This document shows, piece after piece, positions 17,756 to 26,762 of a DNA stretch of 64,000 nucleotides. The stretch covers positions 1-64,000 of the forward strand of contig CAZYWZ010000007.1 of the NCBI GenBank assembly GCA_964651705.1. Reading direction: 5' to 3'. Source of the DNA: JADLBR01 sp964651705 (lineage in GTDB: Bacteria > Verrucomicrobiota > Verrucomicrobiia > JADLBR01). A program made the position numbers and the translations under genes. The first letter of the stretch is position 1. The number at the start of each line of letters is the position of its first letter. The notes under the pieces were generated by a model. That model was not told the DNA's origin. It worked only from the letters and a program-made list of their open reading frames with translations, and ran no database searches.

Positions 17756-17853
17756 GCGTCAAGCCAACAAAGAGACGTAGACCCGCTTCCCAACCCGAGA
17801 GGGTTGCGAGAAAGCCGGTCACCTCCAAGCGGAGTTAAACTCCGCTTTTTTTT
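17756..17853 (+). ncRNA. candidate small RNA with anti-Shine-Dalgarno-like segment
   Basis: About 98 nt between mnmA and a strong terminator. A 6-bp hairpin CAACCC-GAGA-GGGTTG (17791-17806) is followed by a single-stranded-looking GGTCACCTCCAA, then the terminator stem. TTGACA at 17721-17726 could be the -35 box of its own promoter, but the -10 (GATGTT, 17 nt on) is weak. CCGCTT (17783-) could also pair with the terminator's AAGCGG, an alternative fold like an attenuator. It could simply be the 3' UTR of mnmA. No riboswitch class was recognised. Confidence 0.4.
17827..17853 (+). terminator. intrinsic terminator after mnmA / candidate sRNA
   Basis: The 9-bp stem AAGCGGAGT/ACTCCGCTT with loop TAA is followed by eight T residues. 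It is the clearest intrinsic terminator in the window. Confidence 0.9.
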
Positions 17854-17924
17854 GGCCGCCGGGACATCGCTCCGGCGTCCGTCGCGGTGGCGACGCCTTT
17901 CGATTGGGGTGGCGGGCATTTTTT

Positions 17925-18053
17925 GGACTGCGGTGGCAGAGCGTAGCGGCGGCACCGCTTTGGCATCCGGCGGAGCCGGAACCCGCGCCAGGGCCAACAC
18001 CTGCCCTATGATCGCCCACCGCGATCCGGCTGCAGTTCCAAAGCGGTGCCGCC
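17925..18053. repeat. truncated core-B palindromic repeat
   Basis: The left half TTGGACTGCGGTGGCAGAGC matches the repeats at 7065 and 54062. A perfect 16-bp stem GGCGGCACCGCTTTGG (17948-17963) pairs with 18038-18053, but the distal GCAGTCCA end is lost. With the sRNA/terminator it accounts for the gap 17708-18106. Confidence 0.75.
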
Positions 18054-18106
18054 AAAACCGATTTGCATCGCGCCACGAGCAAAGCGATAGTTGGTGTTCA
18101 AATCGC

Positions 18107-19099
18107 ATGGCAACGCCTCCCCCAACATCCCGCGTGCTGGTCACGGGCGGGACCGGATTCTTGGGTCGCCATGTGGTGGCCCGGTTGCGCGAATCGGGTT
18201 TTGCGGTCCGGGTGCTGTCCCGGGCGCCGGCGCGTGCCGGGGCGGACGCCGGCGTCCATGGGGTGGAACGGGTGGCGGGCGACGCGGCCGAAGGCATCCC
18301 GGACGGCTGCATGGATGGGGTCTCTGCGGTGGTGCATCTGGTCGGGATCATCGCGGAGCGCGGCAGGAACACCTTCGAGCGGGCCCACGTCCGCGCCACC
18401 GCCAACGCCATCGCCGCGGCCCGGCGGGCCGGCGTCGGGCGCTTCGTTCACCTCACCGCACTGGGGACCCGCCCCCATGCCCGATCGGCATACCATCGGA
18501 CCAAGTGGCTGGCCGAGGAGATCGTCAGGGCCAGCGGCCTCGATTGGACCATCCTCCGCCCCTCCCTGATCCTCGGGCGCGGCTGCGGTTTCGTGGACGA
18601 ATTTGCCGCGATGATGCGGGGCCGCCGCCTCCTGCTCCAGATGGGGGTGGTGCCCTGTTTCGGCGATGGCGGCACCCTCTTCCAGCCCATCGCGGCCACC
18701 GATGTCGCCCACTGTGTCGCCCGCGCGATCCCGAGCGCCGATGCGGTCGGGCGCACCGTGGCGCTCTGCGGCCGGGAACGCGTCCCGTTGAAAGACATCC
18801 TCCTCGGCATCGCGCGCGGCCTCGGCCGCAGGCCCACCTGGCTGAGCGACTCCCCGGAACTCTACCCGTTCCTCATCCCCTGGAAGCTCGCGACCCGACC
18901 CAGGCCCCTCATCGTCGCCATCCCTTTCCCGATCGCCCGCGCGCTCGGTTGGACGCTGGGCCACCTGCCCGACCCGCCCTTCACCCTCGACCAGGCCATC
19001 ATGCTCGAGGAGGATAACATCGGCGACCCGGAACCCGCCATGCGCCTATTCGGGTTCGAGCCAAAACCCTTCGCGGATGCCCTTTCCGAATCCCTGTAG
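18107..19099 (+). CDS. NAD(P)-binding SDR protein, NDUFA9/atypical epimerase type
   Basis: 330 residues. The extended SDR nucleotide loop is VTGGTGFLGRHV (12-23), with YHRTKWLAEE as the Tyr-x3-Lys pair and WTILRPSLILG as the typical atypical-SDR segment. These proteins resemble the NDUFA9 subunit of complex I and sugar-nucleotide epimerases. The C-terminal part has a hydrophobic stretch near 265-285. It is followed after 8 bp by a small membrane protein gene and the STT3-like gene in one direction, which favours an envelope-glycan or lipid role over respiration. Substrate unknown. Confidence 0.82.
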   Translation: MATPPPTSRVLVTGGTGFLGRHVVARLRESGFAVRVLSRAPARAGADAGVHGVERVAGDAAEGIPDGCMDGVSAVVHLVGIIAERGRNTFERAHVRATANAIAAARRAGVGRFVHLTALGTRPHARSAYHRTKWLAEEIVRASGLDWTILRPSLILGRGCGFVDEFAAMMRGRRLLLQMGVVPCFGDGGTLFQPIAATDVAHCVARAIPSADAVGRTVALCGRERVPLKDILLGIARGLGRRPTWLSDSPELYPFLIPWKLATRPRPLIVAIPFPIARALGWTLGHLPDPPFTLDQAIMLEEDNIGDPEPAMRLFGFEPKPFADALSESL

Positions 19100-19107
19100 G
19101 CGGCCGC

Positions 19108-19323
19108 ATGCCACCCGAACCCGCCCCGATTGCCGAGCCCTCGCGTCGGCCCAACGCGCGCGTCACGGGGCGGATCATGTTTGGCTGCCTGCTGATCTTC
19201 TTCGCGGGAGGTGCCACGGCGTGGTTAATCCCCGTGGATCTCCTTCGCGGGTTGGCTCCGCTCGCTGGTTTTTGTGGCAAACTGCTCGTCGCCGCGAGCT
19301 TTGCCGAGGTCTCGTCCCAATGA
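19108..19323 (+). CDS. small single-pass membrane protein
   Basis: 71 residues, not recognised. A Pro-rich, basic N-terminus is followed by one or two hydrophobic segments (IMFGCLLIFFAGGATAWLI, about 23-41, and a weaker one near 48-64). It is probably real: it fills the space between two genes exactly and its TGA overlaps the ATG of the STT3-like gene (ATGA). It may be an accessory subunit of that membrane protein. Confidence 0.6.
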   Translation: MPPEPAPIAEPSRRPNARVTGRIMFGCLLIFFAGGATAWLIPVDLLRGLAPLAGFCGKLLVAASFAEVSSQ

Positions 19324-21278
19324 AGCGAAAGCGCTGGCTCGTCGCCGCCGCGATGTCCGGAGTCGCGGCCACCCTTTGGCTGGGCATCTCCATCGCTCTC
19401 CTTTCTCACCGGCATCCCGGGGGCGCGGTCTCATACGTGGATGCCGATTGCCATATGCGCCTCGAGCGCGTCGCGGAAATTTTCGGGGTGGGCCAATATC
19501 CCTTCGACCATTTCCCTCGGAGCAACCCTCCCGTCGGTGAGACATCCCACTGGGGCTTGCCCCTTGACCTCCTGCTGTTCGCCGGGGCTGGAATCCTGAC
19601 TCCCGCGATGGGCTCTTTTGATGCCGGACTCCGGACGTGGTCCATTTGGCTGGGTCCGGTCCTCTTTGCCGTTTTCTCAATGGTGCTGATGCTCAGCGTG
19701 ATGCGCCTCGGCGGGGCGCTGGCGGCAGGCTGTCTCGTATTCCTTCTGCTCGGCTCGCAGGCCGTCCTGCATCCATTTCTTCCGGCGAGGCCAGACCACC
19801 ACGGCCTGTTGCTCCTGTTGCACGCCCTGGCGTTCGGCGCACTTATCCGGGCCGAGTTGTCAGTCGAGCATCACAGCGGACTCAAGACTGCGGGAGGCTG
19901 GGCGATCCTGCTGTCCGCAGCGTTTTGTGCAACCGCCGCGTGGGCGAGCGTCGAATCTTGCGCGCTCATCGGCCTGATCGGCGGCTGGCTCGCCCTGCGT
20001 GTCGCTTCGCCTGGGTCATCGTCTCCCGCCCTCCGCGGCCGGATCCTCTACCGTTGGGCTTTGGCCCTGTGGCTTTCACTGATTGGCGGGTGGCTCGTCG
20101 AGCGCGGCGGCATCCACTGGCCGATGCTCTGGGCCACCGATGGGCTCTCGTTGCGCTTACTCATTCCTGGCGGTGTGGTCATTGCATCGATGGCGGCGCT
20201 TTCTGGACCGATGGCATCCTCGCGGAGGGCGCACAGGCTCTGCGCCCTCTCGGCCGTGGCAATCGCGGCCGCGCTCGCATGGGCACTGCCACCGCGACTT
20301 GTTCCGGGGCTGCCTACGCCACCAACCGACCTCCCCCTCATGCTCGGATTCCTCGACAAGGCGAGCACGGATGGGATGCCCATGTTCGGAGGAACAACGC
20401 CAGGCGCGCGCAATTTTCTCCAATGGTACGGGGCGGTGGTGCCGCTTCTTGCATTCGCCTCGATCGCCGCGCTCCGCGCCACGGGGAGAAAGGGCGATGT
20501 TGCCCGGTTGGCGACCGCCTGCGCCATAACCTACGCGATCCTTGGTCTGGTGAAGATGCGCTGGTGTTCCTATGCCATGACTTTTGCGACGCCGGTGGTC
20601 GCCTCTTGGCTGTCGGCATGGATCCGGGGGAATTTCCCTCCGGGGCGTGCGGGTTTCTCCCGGACGGGCATGTGGTGCACCACGCTCGCGATGGCCATAA
20701 CGGTGGGTTTCGCCGGGAGAATCGCGGCCTCTTACTGGACCCCGCCCGCGACGCGGCCCATCCCGGCGCGCGAAGTGGACGTCGCTCTCCACGCCGCCCG
20801 AGACCACTGGGAAAACGACTTGGAGGCGCGAGAAATCTCCTCCCGCAAGGTGCTAACCCACGCGGCCCTCGGGCCCCAGATCATGCGGGAATGGCAGGCC
20901 TCTGTGCTCGCGACCCCAAACGTCCGCAACGGCGCCGGGATCCGCAAGCTGTTCGGCTGGTTACTGTCCCACGATCCCGCGCAGGCCCTGCGCGAGATCC
21001 GCGCCGATGGCTGGACCCATGCCCTTGTCATCTGCGACCCTTATCCACCCGAGGTTGAAGCTTACCGTCGCTTCGCGGGGATCGCTCCCGCGACGCGATC
21101 CTCCCTGCTCGGCGCGATCGCCTGCTGCCCGCCAAACTCGCTCATCGGCCAATGGCAACTCGGTTCCGGTGGCACGACGATGCGGCTGATCCGCCTGCCG
21201 GAATCCGACGAGGCGATCGCCGCGTGGCTAGGAATCTATCGGTCTTCGTCCGACGGATTCCTCCGGTCCAAGCCTTAG
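19320..21278 (+). CDS. STT3/PglB-like multi-spanning membrane glycosyltransferase (GT-C)
   Basis: 652 residues with about 11-13 hydrophobic segments in the first 480 residues and a soluble C-terminal domain. The first periplasmic loop has DADCHMR (41-47) followed by the YPFDHFPRSNPP and HWGLPLDLL blocks typical of oligosaccharyltransferase STT3 subunits. PDHHG at 158-162 matches the second acidic/His motif. A clear WWDYG motif was not found, so catalytic function in protein N-glycosylation is uncertain; a lipid or polysaccharide acceptor is possible. The last 51 bp overlap the end of the convergent DUF362 gene. Confidence 0.65.
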   Translation: MKRKRWLVAAAMSGVAATLWLGISIALLSHRHPGGAVSYVDADCHMRLERVAEIFGVGQYPFDHFPRSNPPVGETSHWGLPLDLLLFAGAGILTPAMGSFDAGLRTWSIWLGPVLFAVFSMVLMLSVMRLGGALAAGCLVFLLLGSQAVLHPFLPARPDHHGLLLLLHALAFGALIRAELSVEHHSGLKTAGGWAILLSAAFCATAAWASVESCALIGLIGGWLALRVASPGSSSPALRGRILYRWALALWLSLIGGWLVERGGIHWPMLWATDGLSLRLLIPGGVVIASMAALSGPMASSRRAHRLCALSAVAIAAALAWALPPRLVPGLPTPPTDLPLMLGFLDKASTDGMPMFGGTTPGARNFLQWYGAVVPLLAFASIAALRATGRKGDVARLATACAITYAILGLVKMRWCSYAMTFATPVVASWLSAWIRGNFPPGRAGFSRTGMWCTTLAMAITVGFAGRIAASYWTPPATRPIPAREVDVALHAARDHWENDLEAREISSRKVLTHAALGPQIMREWQASVLATPNVRNGAGIRKLFGWLLSHDPAQALREIRADGWTHALVICDPYPPEVEAYRRFAGIAPATRSSLLGAIACCPPNSLIGQWQLGSGGTTMRLIRLPESDEAIAAWLGIYRSSSDGFLRSKP

Positions 21279-22292
21279 CCCACGCAGCGCGGGGATGTGA
21301 TCCTGCAGGAGGAAATCGGACCGGAGGAGGCCGATCGCCTCCCCGCGCTGTTCGATCTGGGACTCGCGGATGGGGCCGAGGCGCCGCTGGGCCTCGGCGA
21401 GGTAGGGGACCTTGCGGGGATCGATGCCCATGATCCTCGCACAGGTGGCATCCACCGCCGGGAGGTTGCGCCCGAGGATCAACACGCCCACCGGCTTCGG
21501 GGCACCGTTGATGGGGCCGTCCCCCTCCATGCCGACGATCCCGTCCACGATCGCGAAGTGCGGCCTGACGGTGGCATTGATATCGAGGATCGACTCCCCG
21601 ATGCCCGCATAGTGCAAGACGTTCTTCGGCCAGCCATAGACGCGCCCCGGCATCACGCCGAAAAAGTTCTTCATCGCCAGCGTCACCCCGACCCAGTGAT
21701 GGGTCTTGAGTTTGGCGAGCGACACGATCCAGTCCGCCCGACGCAAGGCCGCGGGCAATGCCAGCGTCTCGAGCCGGGTGTAGGTGCCCCGATTGGGGAG
21801 CGCGAACACCTCGTCATTATTCAGGTCGACGAAGGGGATCTTGTCCTCCGCGAGGACCTCGGCGAGGCCGCACGCCTCGACGACCATGAGGCCGTCCCGG
21901 ACCAGGCCCGTGCCCTCCGCCACGAAGACCTCCGCCGCTCCTATCTTCAGGAAGGCCTCCGCCGCGGCGCGCACCACGAGCGGGTGCGTGTTGATGTGCT
22001 CGGCGCCCTCGCTCAGGAACACCAGGTTCGGCTTGAGCAGGATCCGCTTGCCCCGGACCTCGGCCTCGCCGACGCCCAACTCCCGCATCCCGGACAAAAT
22101 GGGACCCACCAGATCGCCGCCGTACGCCGGCGCCCCCGCGACGAAAACCGACTCCCGCCAGGCGGGGATCGAATACCTTTGCCAGAATAGCGCAACCGAT
22201 CCCGCCCCGGCGGCGCCGCCGATCGTCCAGAGGAACTGCCGGCGGCTCAGGCCCCGCCTCCCCGGCGCGGGTGATTCGGGTTTGTCCCCCAT
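21228..22292 (-). CDS. Tat-exported DUF362 protein
   Basis: 354 residues. A twin-arginine signal (LSRRQFLW, 15-22, then a hydrophobic GGAAGAGSVALF) indicates folded export, possibly with a cofactor. The DUF362 core includes KPNLVF, WIVSLAKLKTHHWVGVTLAMK-type and NFFGVMPG segments. No CxxCxxC ferredoxin motif is seen. Function is unknown. A TGATG junction couples it to the toroid-protein gene upstream. The 3' end overlaps the convergent STT3-like gene by 51 bp. Confidence 0.82.
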   Translation of the reverse strand: MGDKPESPAPGRRGLSRRQFLWTIGGAAGAGSVALFWQRYSIPAWRESVFVAGAPAYGGDLVGPILSGMRELGVGEAEVRGKRILLKPNLVFLSEGAEHINTHPLVVRAAAEAFLKIGAAEVFVAEGTGLVRDGLMVVEACGLAEVLAEDKIPFVDLNNDEVFALPNRGTYTRLETLALPAALRRADWIVSLAKLKTHHWVGVTLAMKNFFGVMPGRVYGWPKNVLHYAGIGESILDINATVRPHFAIVDGIVGMEGDGPINGAPKPVGVLILGRNLPAVDATCARIMGIDPRKVPYLAEAQRRLGPIRESQIEQRGEAIGLLRSDFLLQDHIPALRGLRLGPEESVGRRPIDS

Positions 22293-23194
22293 CACGTCGT
22301 TCCTCCGCTCAACAGCAGCCCCACATCGCCATCGTGCGCCAGCGCGGCGAGGGCCAGGAGCGCCAACTGTGAAGTCTCGTAGGGCCCAAAGAAATCCTGA
22401 CGGTCCAGGCACCCATCGATCCATGCCTGTCCCGCATCGGGCGCCTCGCCCCATGCCGCTAACCCCAGTAGACACCACCCAAGCGCCAGGGGTGTCTTGT
22501 GCCTTCCGGCAACCCCCGAGAGGTACGCGATGGCCCTCGCCACATCGTCCCGCCGCACATGACCCCGCATCGCCGCGAGCGCCATCCCCGTCATCTCGGG
22601 CAACGCCCCTTGCTCCTCCCGAAAAACCCGCGTGCTGCCGACATTCCACCCCCCCGTGCTCACCTGCCGGTCCCTCAAGACCGCGATGGCCTCCCTCACC
22701 CTTTCGTGCCCCGAATGCCCCTCGGAACCCAGCGCCATCACCGCCAGCGCCGTCGGTTCCACCCAGGAGAACGTCCCCTTCGCCCAAGCCCATCCCCGTA
22801 TCCGAGGGTCGACGGCCATCTCCGCCTCGTCGGGGCGCCGCTCCCACGTGACGCCCCCGGAATCCAGCAGGAATGCCACCGCCTTCGCCCTCGCATCGGC
22901 AAACGGCGCCGCCCCATGCCACGCCAGCACCGCCAGCGGCGTCGGCCACACCGACCCGGGATGCGCCGCGCCGATCGGCACCGAACCGTCCGCCGCCTGA
23001 CACGCCGCCAGCCCCTGCCGCGCGGGATACAGCCGATCCCCCGACGCCCCCATCGCCCACAGTGCCAAGATCGCCCACGCCGTCGCGTCCGGTCGGAAAT
23101 CTCCCCCCACCATCCCCGAAAAACCTCCCCCCTCCACCGCGCGGCCCTCGATGGCCAATCGGCAGCGCCTCGCGCTCTCAGGGTGGGGCGGCAT
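22292..23194 (-). CDS. alpha/alpha-toroid protein related to terpenoid cyclases/prenyltransferases
   Basis: 300 residues with repeats of the type 'W-x-x-x-A-L-A-x-L-A' and GGW/GS elements: DATAWAILAL, PTPLAVLAW, VEPTALAVMAL, STGGWNVG, LALGWCLLGL. These fit the prenyltransferase/squalene-oxidase repeat fold. The cyclase DxDD motif is absent and there is no signal peptide or membrane anchor. It is likely a binding or scaffold protein rather than a cyclase. It is first in a two-gene unit with the DUF362 protein and divergent from the LtaS-like gene across a palindromic promoter region. Confidence 0.65.
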   Translation of the reverse strand: MPPHPESARRCRLAIEGRAVEGGGFSGMVGGDFRPDATAWAILALWAMGASGDRLYPARQGLAACQAADGSVPIGAAHPGSVWPTPLAVLAWHGAAPFADARAKAVAFLLDSGGVTWERRPDEAEMAVDPRIRGWAWAKGTFSWVEPTALAVMALGSEGHSGHERVREAIAVLRDRQVSTGGWNVGSTRVFREEQGALPEMTGMALAAMRGHVRRDDVARAIAYLSGVAGRHKTPLALGWCLLGLAAWGEAPDAGQAWIDGCLDRQDFFGPYETSQLALLALAALAHDGDVGLLLSGGTT

Positions 23195-23206
23195 GACGGT
23201 ACTCGT

Positions 23207-23236
23207 TTATCATATTCCGGTCCGTGATAACCTCAA
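23207..23236 (-). promoter_or_regulatory. promoter with inverted repeat upstream of the toroid-DUF362 unit
   Basis: On the minus strand TTGAGG (23231-23236) and TATGAT (23209-23214) are 16 nt apart, giving a leader of only about 8 nt to the ATG at 23194. The promoter is nested in a perfect inverted repeat TTATCA-N12-TGATAA (23207-23230). A repressor bound there could also affect the divergent LtaS-like gene. Confidence 0.45.
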
Positions 23237-23322
23237 GCCGCACCGGACTTCTGCCTCGCCCTCGATTTTTCCTTTTGGCGAGGTTCCAGGCTGGTAGCCT
23301 TTTTGAGCATCTCTCCCGACGC

Positions 23323-25221
23323 ATGTCTCCAGGCCAAAGCCGACTCCGAATCTGGTCCTATACAGGAATTATCTTCGCGCTCCTGATGGGCCTTGTCTGC
23401 CCCCTCTCCCATTTCGGCGGCGAACTGCTCTGGTTCGGGCTGGATTTAACCGGAGTCATCACCGCGGCTCTCCTCAGCTCGCTCGGAACTTGGGGTTGGC
23501 TCGCGCTCCTCTGGCTTGCCTCGACACGGGCGGGCCGTTGGACCGGGCGACTCCTCCGCGCAACCGCGGCCATCGGCGTGTTCATCATTGTAGCTGACGC
23601 GGTCGTCGTGATGGTATTCAGCCTGAGATTTAATCTTCGAGATGCCATCGCCTTCGGGGCCGACGCCGAGGTCTGGAAATCCTTCGTTTCCGTGGGCGCC
23701 GACAACCTGACGGGAAAGCTCGCGCTCGCGGCAATCCTCGCCTTCTGGTTTCTCGCCGCCGCCCCCGGTTTCGTCTGGCTGCCCGCGTGGAGGCTCACCG
23801 GACGCTCGCTCGGCATCGGGCTTTCCGCCGCGCTGATCGGCATCGGGCTCGGCCTGATGCCCACCACCCGAGGGCCGGTGCGTCGCTTTGCCGTGGCCTC
23901 GATATGGGAACTCACGGTCCGCGACACTTCCACGAGGCCGTTTTCAAACCCTTTTAAGGCATACGTGGCCCAACAGATTGAAGCCGGACTCTCGAAGGTT
24001 ATCGTCGATACCCACCCAGCTGAACCGCGGCGACCCGACATCCTCCTGCTCTTGGTTGAGAGCTGGTCCAACTACCATTCCCGGTTGTTTGGCGGCCAGC
24101 GCGACCGGACACCGGAAATGGACAAGGCCGCATGCCGTGGCCTCGCGTTCACAAACTGTGTGGCTAACGGCTTCACCACCGAAGATGGCCTGATCGCCGT
24201 GCTCACCGGCGAGGAACCCATCATGCCCGCCAGGGCCTGCGGGGGCGTGCTCGTGGAGTGCTTCACTGGGTTCCACGGCGCAGACCGCGGCATGCCGCGC
24301 CTGCTGCGACCGGCAGGCTACACGTCGTACTTCTTCACCAACGGCCCCCTCGAGTTCTCGCGTAAAGACGCGTTCCTCGATTCTATTGGTTTCGATTATC
24401 TCAACGACATACGTGATGATTTCTACCAAAAACGCCCAGCGGGCAAGCCCTGGCCCCAGGGCCTCTTTGGCGCCGCCGACGAGGCCCTCTACGCCCGAGT
24501 CCGCGCGTCCATCGCACAGATCGGGGAACGGCGAGACTCCGGGCGAGAATTGCAGCCGTTCCTGATGGTGATCGAGACCACATCGTCTCACCTCCCGCTG
24601 GTCTGCCCCATCGGCCCACCCCACACCGAAGAACGGGTGATGAGGTACACCGATCACGCCGCCGGGGAATTCATCCGCGGGTTGGAAGCCGATGGCTTCT
24701 TCACGGCGGGAGGACTGCTGGTCGCCGTTTCCGATCACCGCGCCATGTTGCCCCTGAAACCCGATGAGATCGCCAGTTTCGGCCGGTCTGCACCGTGGAG
24801 GATCCCCCTCTTCCTATTGGCGGAATGGCTGCCGCAGAATGCACGAGACGGGCGATTCGCAAACCAGACCGATATCGGCGCGACACTTGAGTGGCTCACA
24901 AGCGGCTCGACACCGGTCGCGGGGCGACGAGGAATCCTCCTGCTGCCAGAACCAAAGGAATCGCGCTTCGTCGCGGCGCGCGTGGCTTCCGACCGAAGCA
25001 TTGTCATGGCCTGGGACACCCGCACGGGCACGGAGGGCACGATCCGATGGAATGGCGACCGCTCGTCGGCCTCACCGGGACTCGAGCAGGCGCTCCTGTG
25101 GCTCACCTGGGAACGCCTCTCTCGCGAGGATAGGCTGGCGCTCGTTCCCGCGCGAGACGCGCCCCTGCGCCGCGCCCGGTGGCTCGAAGGCAACGGCGGG
25201 ACCCCCCCACCGCCTCAATGA
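23323..25221 (+). CDS. LtaS/OpgB-like membrane sulfatase-fold enzyme (phosphoglycerol/phosphoethanolamine transferase type)
   Basis: 632 residues from ATG 23323; an in-frame GTG at 23224 would add 33 residues. About five N-terminal membrane segments precede a periplasmic alkaline-phosphatase-fold domain. DILLLLVESWSNY holds the first metal glutamate, the nucleophile threonine lies in NGFTTEDG (Thr285 or Thr286), and VSDHRAM is the distal metal site. Family members transfer phosphoglycerol or phosphoethanolamine groups onto lipid or glucan acceptors. The surrounding glycosyltransferases fit envelope-glycan decoration. The stop lies 7 bp inside the convergent neighbour. Confidence 0.8.
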   Translation: MSPGQSRLRIWSYTGIIFALLMGLVCPLSHFGGELLWFGLDLTGVITAALLSSLGTWGWLALLWLASTRAGRWTGRLLRATAAIGVFIIVADAVVVMVFSLRFNLRDAIAFGADAEVWKSFVSVGADNLTGKLALAAILAFWFLAAAPGFVWLPAWRLTGRSLGIGLSAALIGIGLGLMPTTRGPVRRFAVASIWELTVRDTSTRPFSNPFKAYVAQQIEAGLSKVIVDTHPAEPRRPDILLLLVESWSNYHSRLFGGQRDRTPEMDKAACRGLAFTNCVANGFTTEDGLIAVLTGEEPIMPARACGGVLVECFTGFHGADRGMPRLLRPAGYTSYFFTNGPLEFSRKDAFLDSIGFDYLNDIRDDFYQKRPAGKPWPQGLFGAADEALYARVRASIAQIGERRDSGRELQPFLMVIETTSSHLPLVCPIGPPHTEERVMRYTDHAAGEFIRGLEADGFFTAGGLLVAVSDHRAMLPLKPDEIASFGRSAPWRIPLFLLAEWLPQNARDGRFANQTDIGATLEWLTSGSTPVAGRRGILLLPEPKESRFVAARVASDRSIVMAWDTRTGTEGTIRWNGDRSSASPGLEQALLWLTWERLSREDRLALVPARDAPLRRARWLEGNGGTPPPPQ

Positions 25222-26762
25222 CGCGAATCGCCCGCCGGAGGGGGGCCCGGGGCGCCGCGCACGAATATCACGTTCTTCTCATCCCGGTACGACTCGGCCC
25301 ACCCCGGGGCGACATCCATAAGTGCATCCTGGGCGGATCCCGCATCGACGATCGCCGAATCGACGGCGTGTCGCTCCAGCACCTCCTGCCAGTTGGTCGC
25401 CGCGTTCCGCACGGCGAAATACTCGTCCAGTATGAACCGGTCACCATAGACCTCGCTGCGGTCATCCACGAACACCCGCAGCCGCGGCCAGAAACGATAG
25501 ATCAGGGAACCGCCCAGGTTATCGGTGTTGAAGGGCCGGGAGAATCGCGCGACATCACGGGCGATGTGCTCCGCGGCACCGCGGCTCAGCCAGATGCCGT
25601 CGAAGTCCTTCCGGAAGAGGCCGTCGCCGCGGAGGGCCAGCGCCAGGTACGCGAGCGACAGGAGACAGACCTGTGGCCAACCGCCCGCCAGCGCGGCCTG
25701 CTGGCGACCGATCTCGGAGAGGCGGTTGGCCAGCGATGGCACGCGCTCGCAGAGGGACCACAGGCCGCGGGCGATCGGGGCCGCGGCCACGATCGCGAAC
25801 AGATTCGTGTGGCGCAACGACTGCAGCCCCCAGTGCAGGAAGAAGAGGACCAGCGCCACCTCCAGCCAATCGGGGCGCGCCCGGGAAGTCGCCCAGGCGG
25901 CGACCAGCGCCAGGATCATGAGCTCAAAGGCCAAGACCGATGAGCCGCCACCCAGGAAATCCGGGCTGCGGTACTCGTGCCAGAATCGGATGGACTCCAT
26001 CCCGAGGTATTCCGCGGTCGAGGCGTGAAGCCCCCAGCCCCAGGGGTTGACCAGGCTCGCGGCACACATCGCCACGAATAACCCCGCCAGCGCGAGGGCG
26101 GCGCGCGCGCCACGGGCCCTGTCCGCGAACCACTCGACCGCCGCGGCCCCCGCAAATGCCCCCGCCAGCAGCAGGCCGATCACGAACCCCCGGTGGCAGT
26201 TGCACCAGACCACCATCAGCGGCAAATGGACGAAAAGCCCCGACCGACCGACCCCTCCGCGCCGATAGGCCCAGAGCGATGACAGCAGGCACGCGAAGAG
26301 CACGTACGTGACGATGTGCGGCCTGTCGAGCAAGTGCCCCATGAGCACCCAACTCGCCAGAAAAGTGCACGCCAGCGCCACCGGCGCCGGCGCCCCCTCG
26401 GCCAATATCCTCCGGTAGATCGCCACCGACGCCAACCCGTAGACCAGCGCGCAGACCGCCGTGACCAGCGGCAGGCCCCCGAGGCCCTCGAGCCACGCCG
26501 CCGCCGCCTGGAAAAGCCAGGCCCCGCCGATGAAGTGCTTGCCGCCCTGCGTGAAGGAAAAGTCATCCGTCGCGACCGGCCCGCCCCGCTCGAGCACCAG
26601 CCTTCCCGTCACCAGATGCCAGCCCACGCCGGGGTCGCTCACCGGCATCTCCGGACGCAAGAGCGCCGCGACCGGCATCAGGCAAAATGCGATCGCCAGA
26701 AACGACGGCGCCAGCCAGCGCCACAACCCCCGCGGCAGAGGGCGGCCCACGCTCTCATCCAT
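25215..26762 (-). CDS. multi-spanning membrane protein, predicted GT-C type
   Basis: 515 residues with about 10-11 hydrophobic segments. The first loop has SDPGVGWHLVTGR and DDFSFTQGGK, the Asp/His pattern seen in GT-C-like proteins. The C-terminal soluble part has VFVDDRSEVYGDRF, a block seen in many uncharacterised bacterial membrane proteins of this kind. Probably a lipid-linked sugar transferase or polymer assembly factor; no direct evidence of substrate. Its stop overlaps that of the convergent LtaS-like gene by 7 bp. The 118-bp gap upstream (26763-26880) shows nothing notable. Confidence 0.7.
   Translation of the reverse strand: MDESVGRPLPRGLWRWLAPSFLAIAFCLMPVAALLRPEMPVSDPGVGWHLVTGRLVLERGGPVATDDFSFTQGGKHFIGGAWLFQAAAAWLEGLGGLPLVTAVCALVYGLASVAIYRRILAEGAPAPVALACTFLASWVLMGHLLDRPHIVTYVLFACLLSSLWAYRRGGVGRSGLFVHLPLMVVWCNCHRGFVIGLLLAGAFAGAAAVEWFADRARGARAALALAGLFVAMCAASLVNPWGWGLHASTAEYLGMESIRFWHEYRSPDFLGGGSSVLAFELMILALVAAWATSRARPDWLEVALVLFFLHWGLQSLRHTNLFAIVAAAPIARGLWSLCERVPSLANRLSEIGRQQAALAGGWPQVCLLSLAYLALALRGDGLFRKDFDGIWLSRGAAEHIARDVARFSRPFNTDNLGGSLIYRFWPRLRVFVDDRSEVYGDRFILDEYFAVRNAATNWQEVLERHAVDSAIVDAGSAQDALMDVAPGWAESYRDEKNVIFVRGAPGPPPAGDSRH

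Noticed and set aside
17756..17853. Known riboswitch upstream of the SDR gene
   Set aside because: No class-specific core was recognised and the next gene starts about 250 nt beyond the terminator.
22292..23194. Functional squalene/terpene cyclase
   Set aside because: Only the toroid repeat pattern is present; the protonating DxDD motif and expected length are missing.
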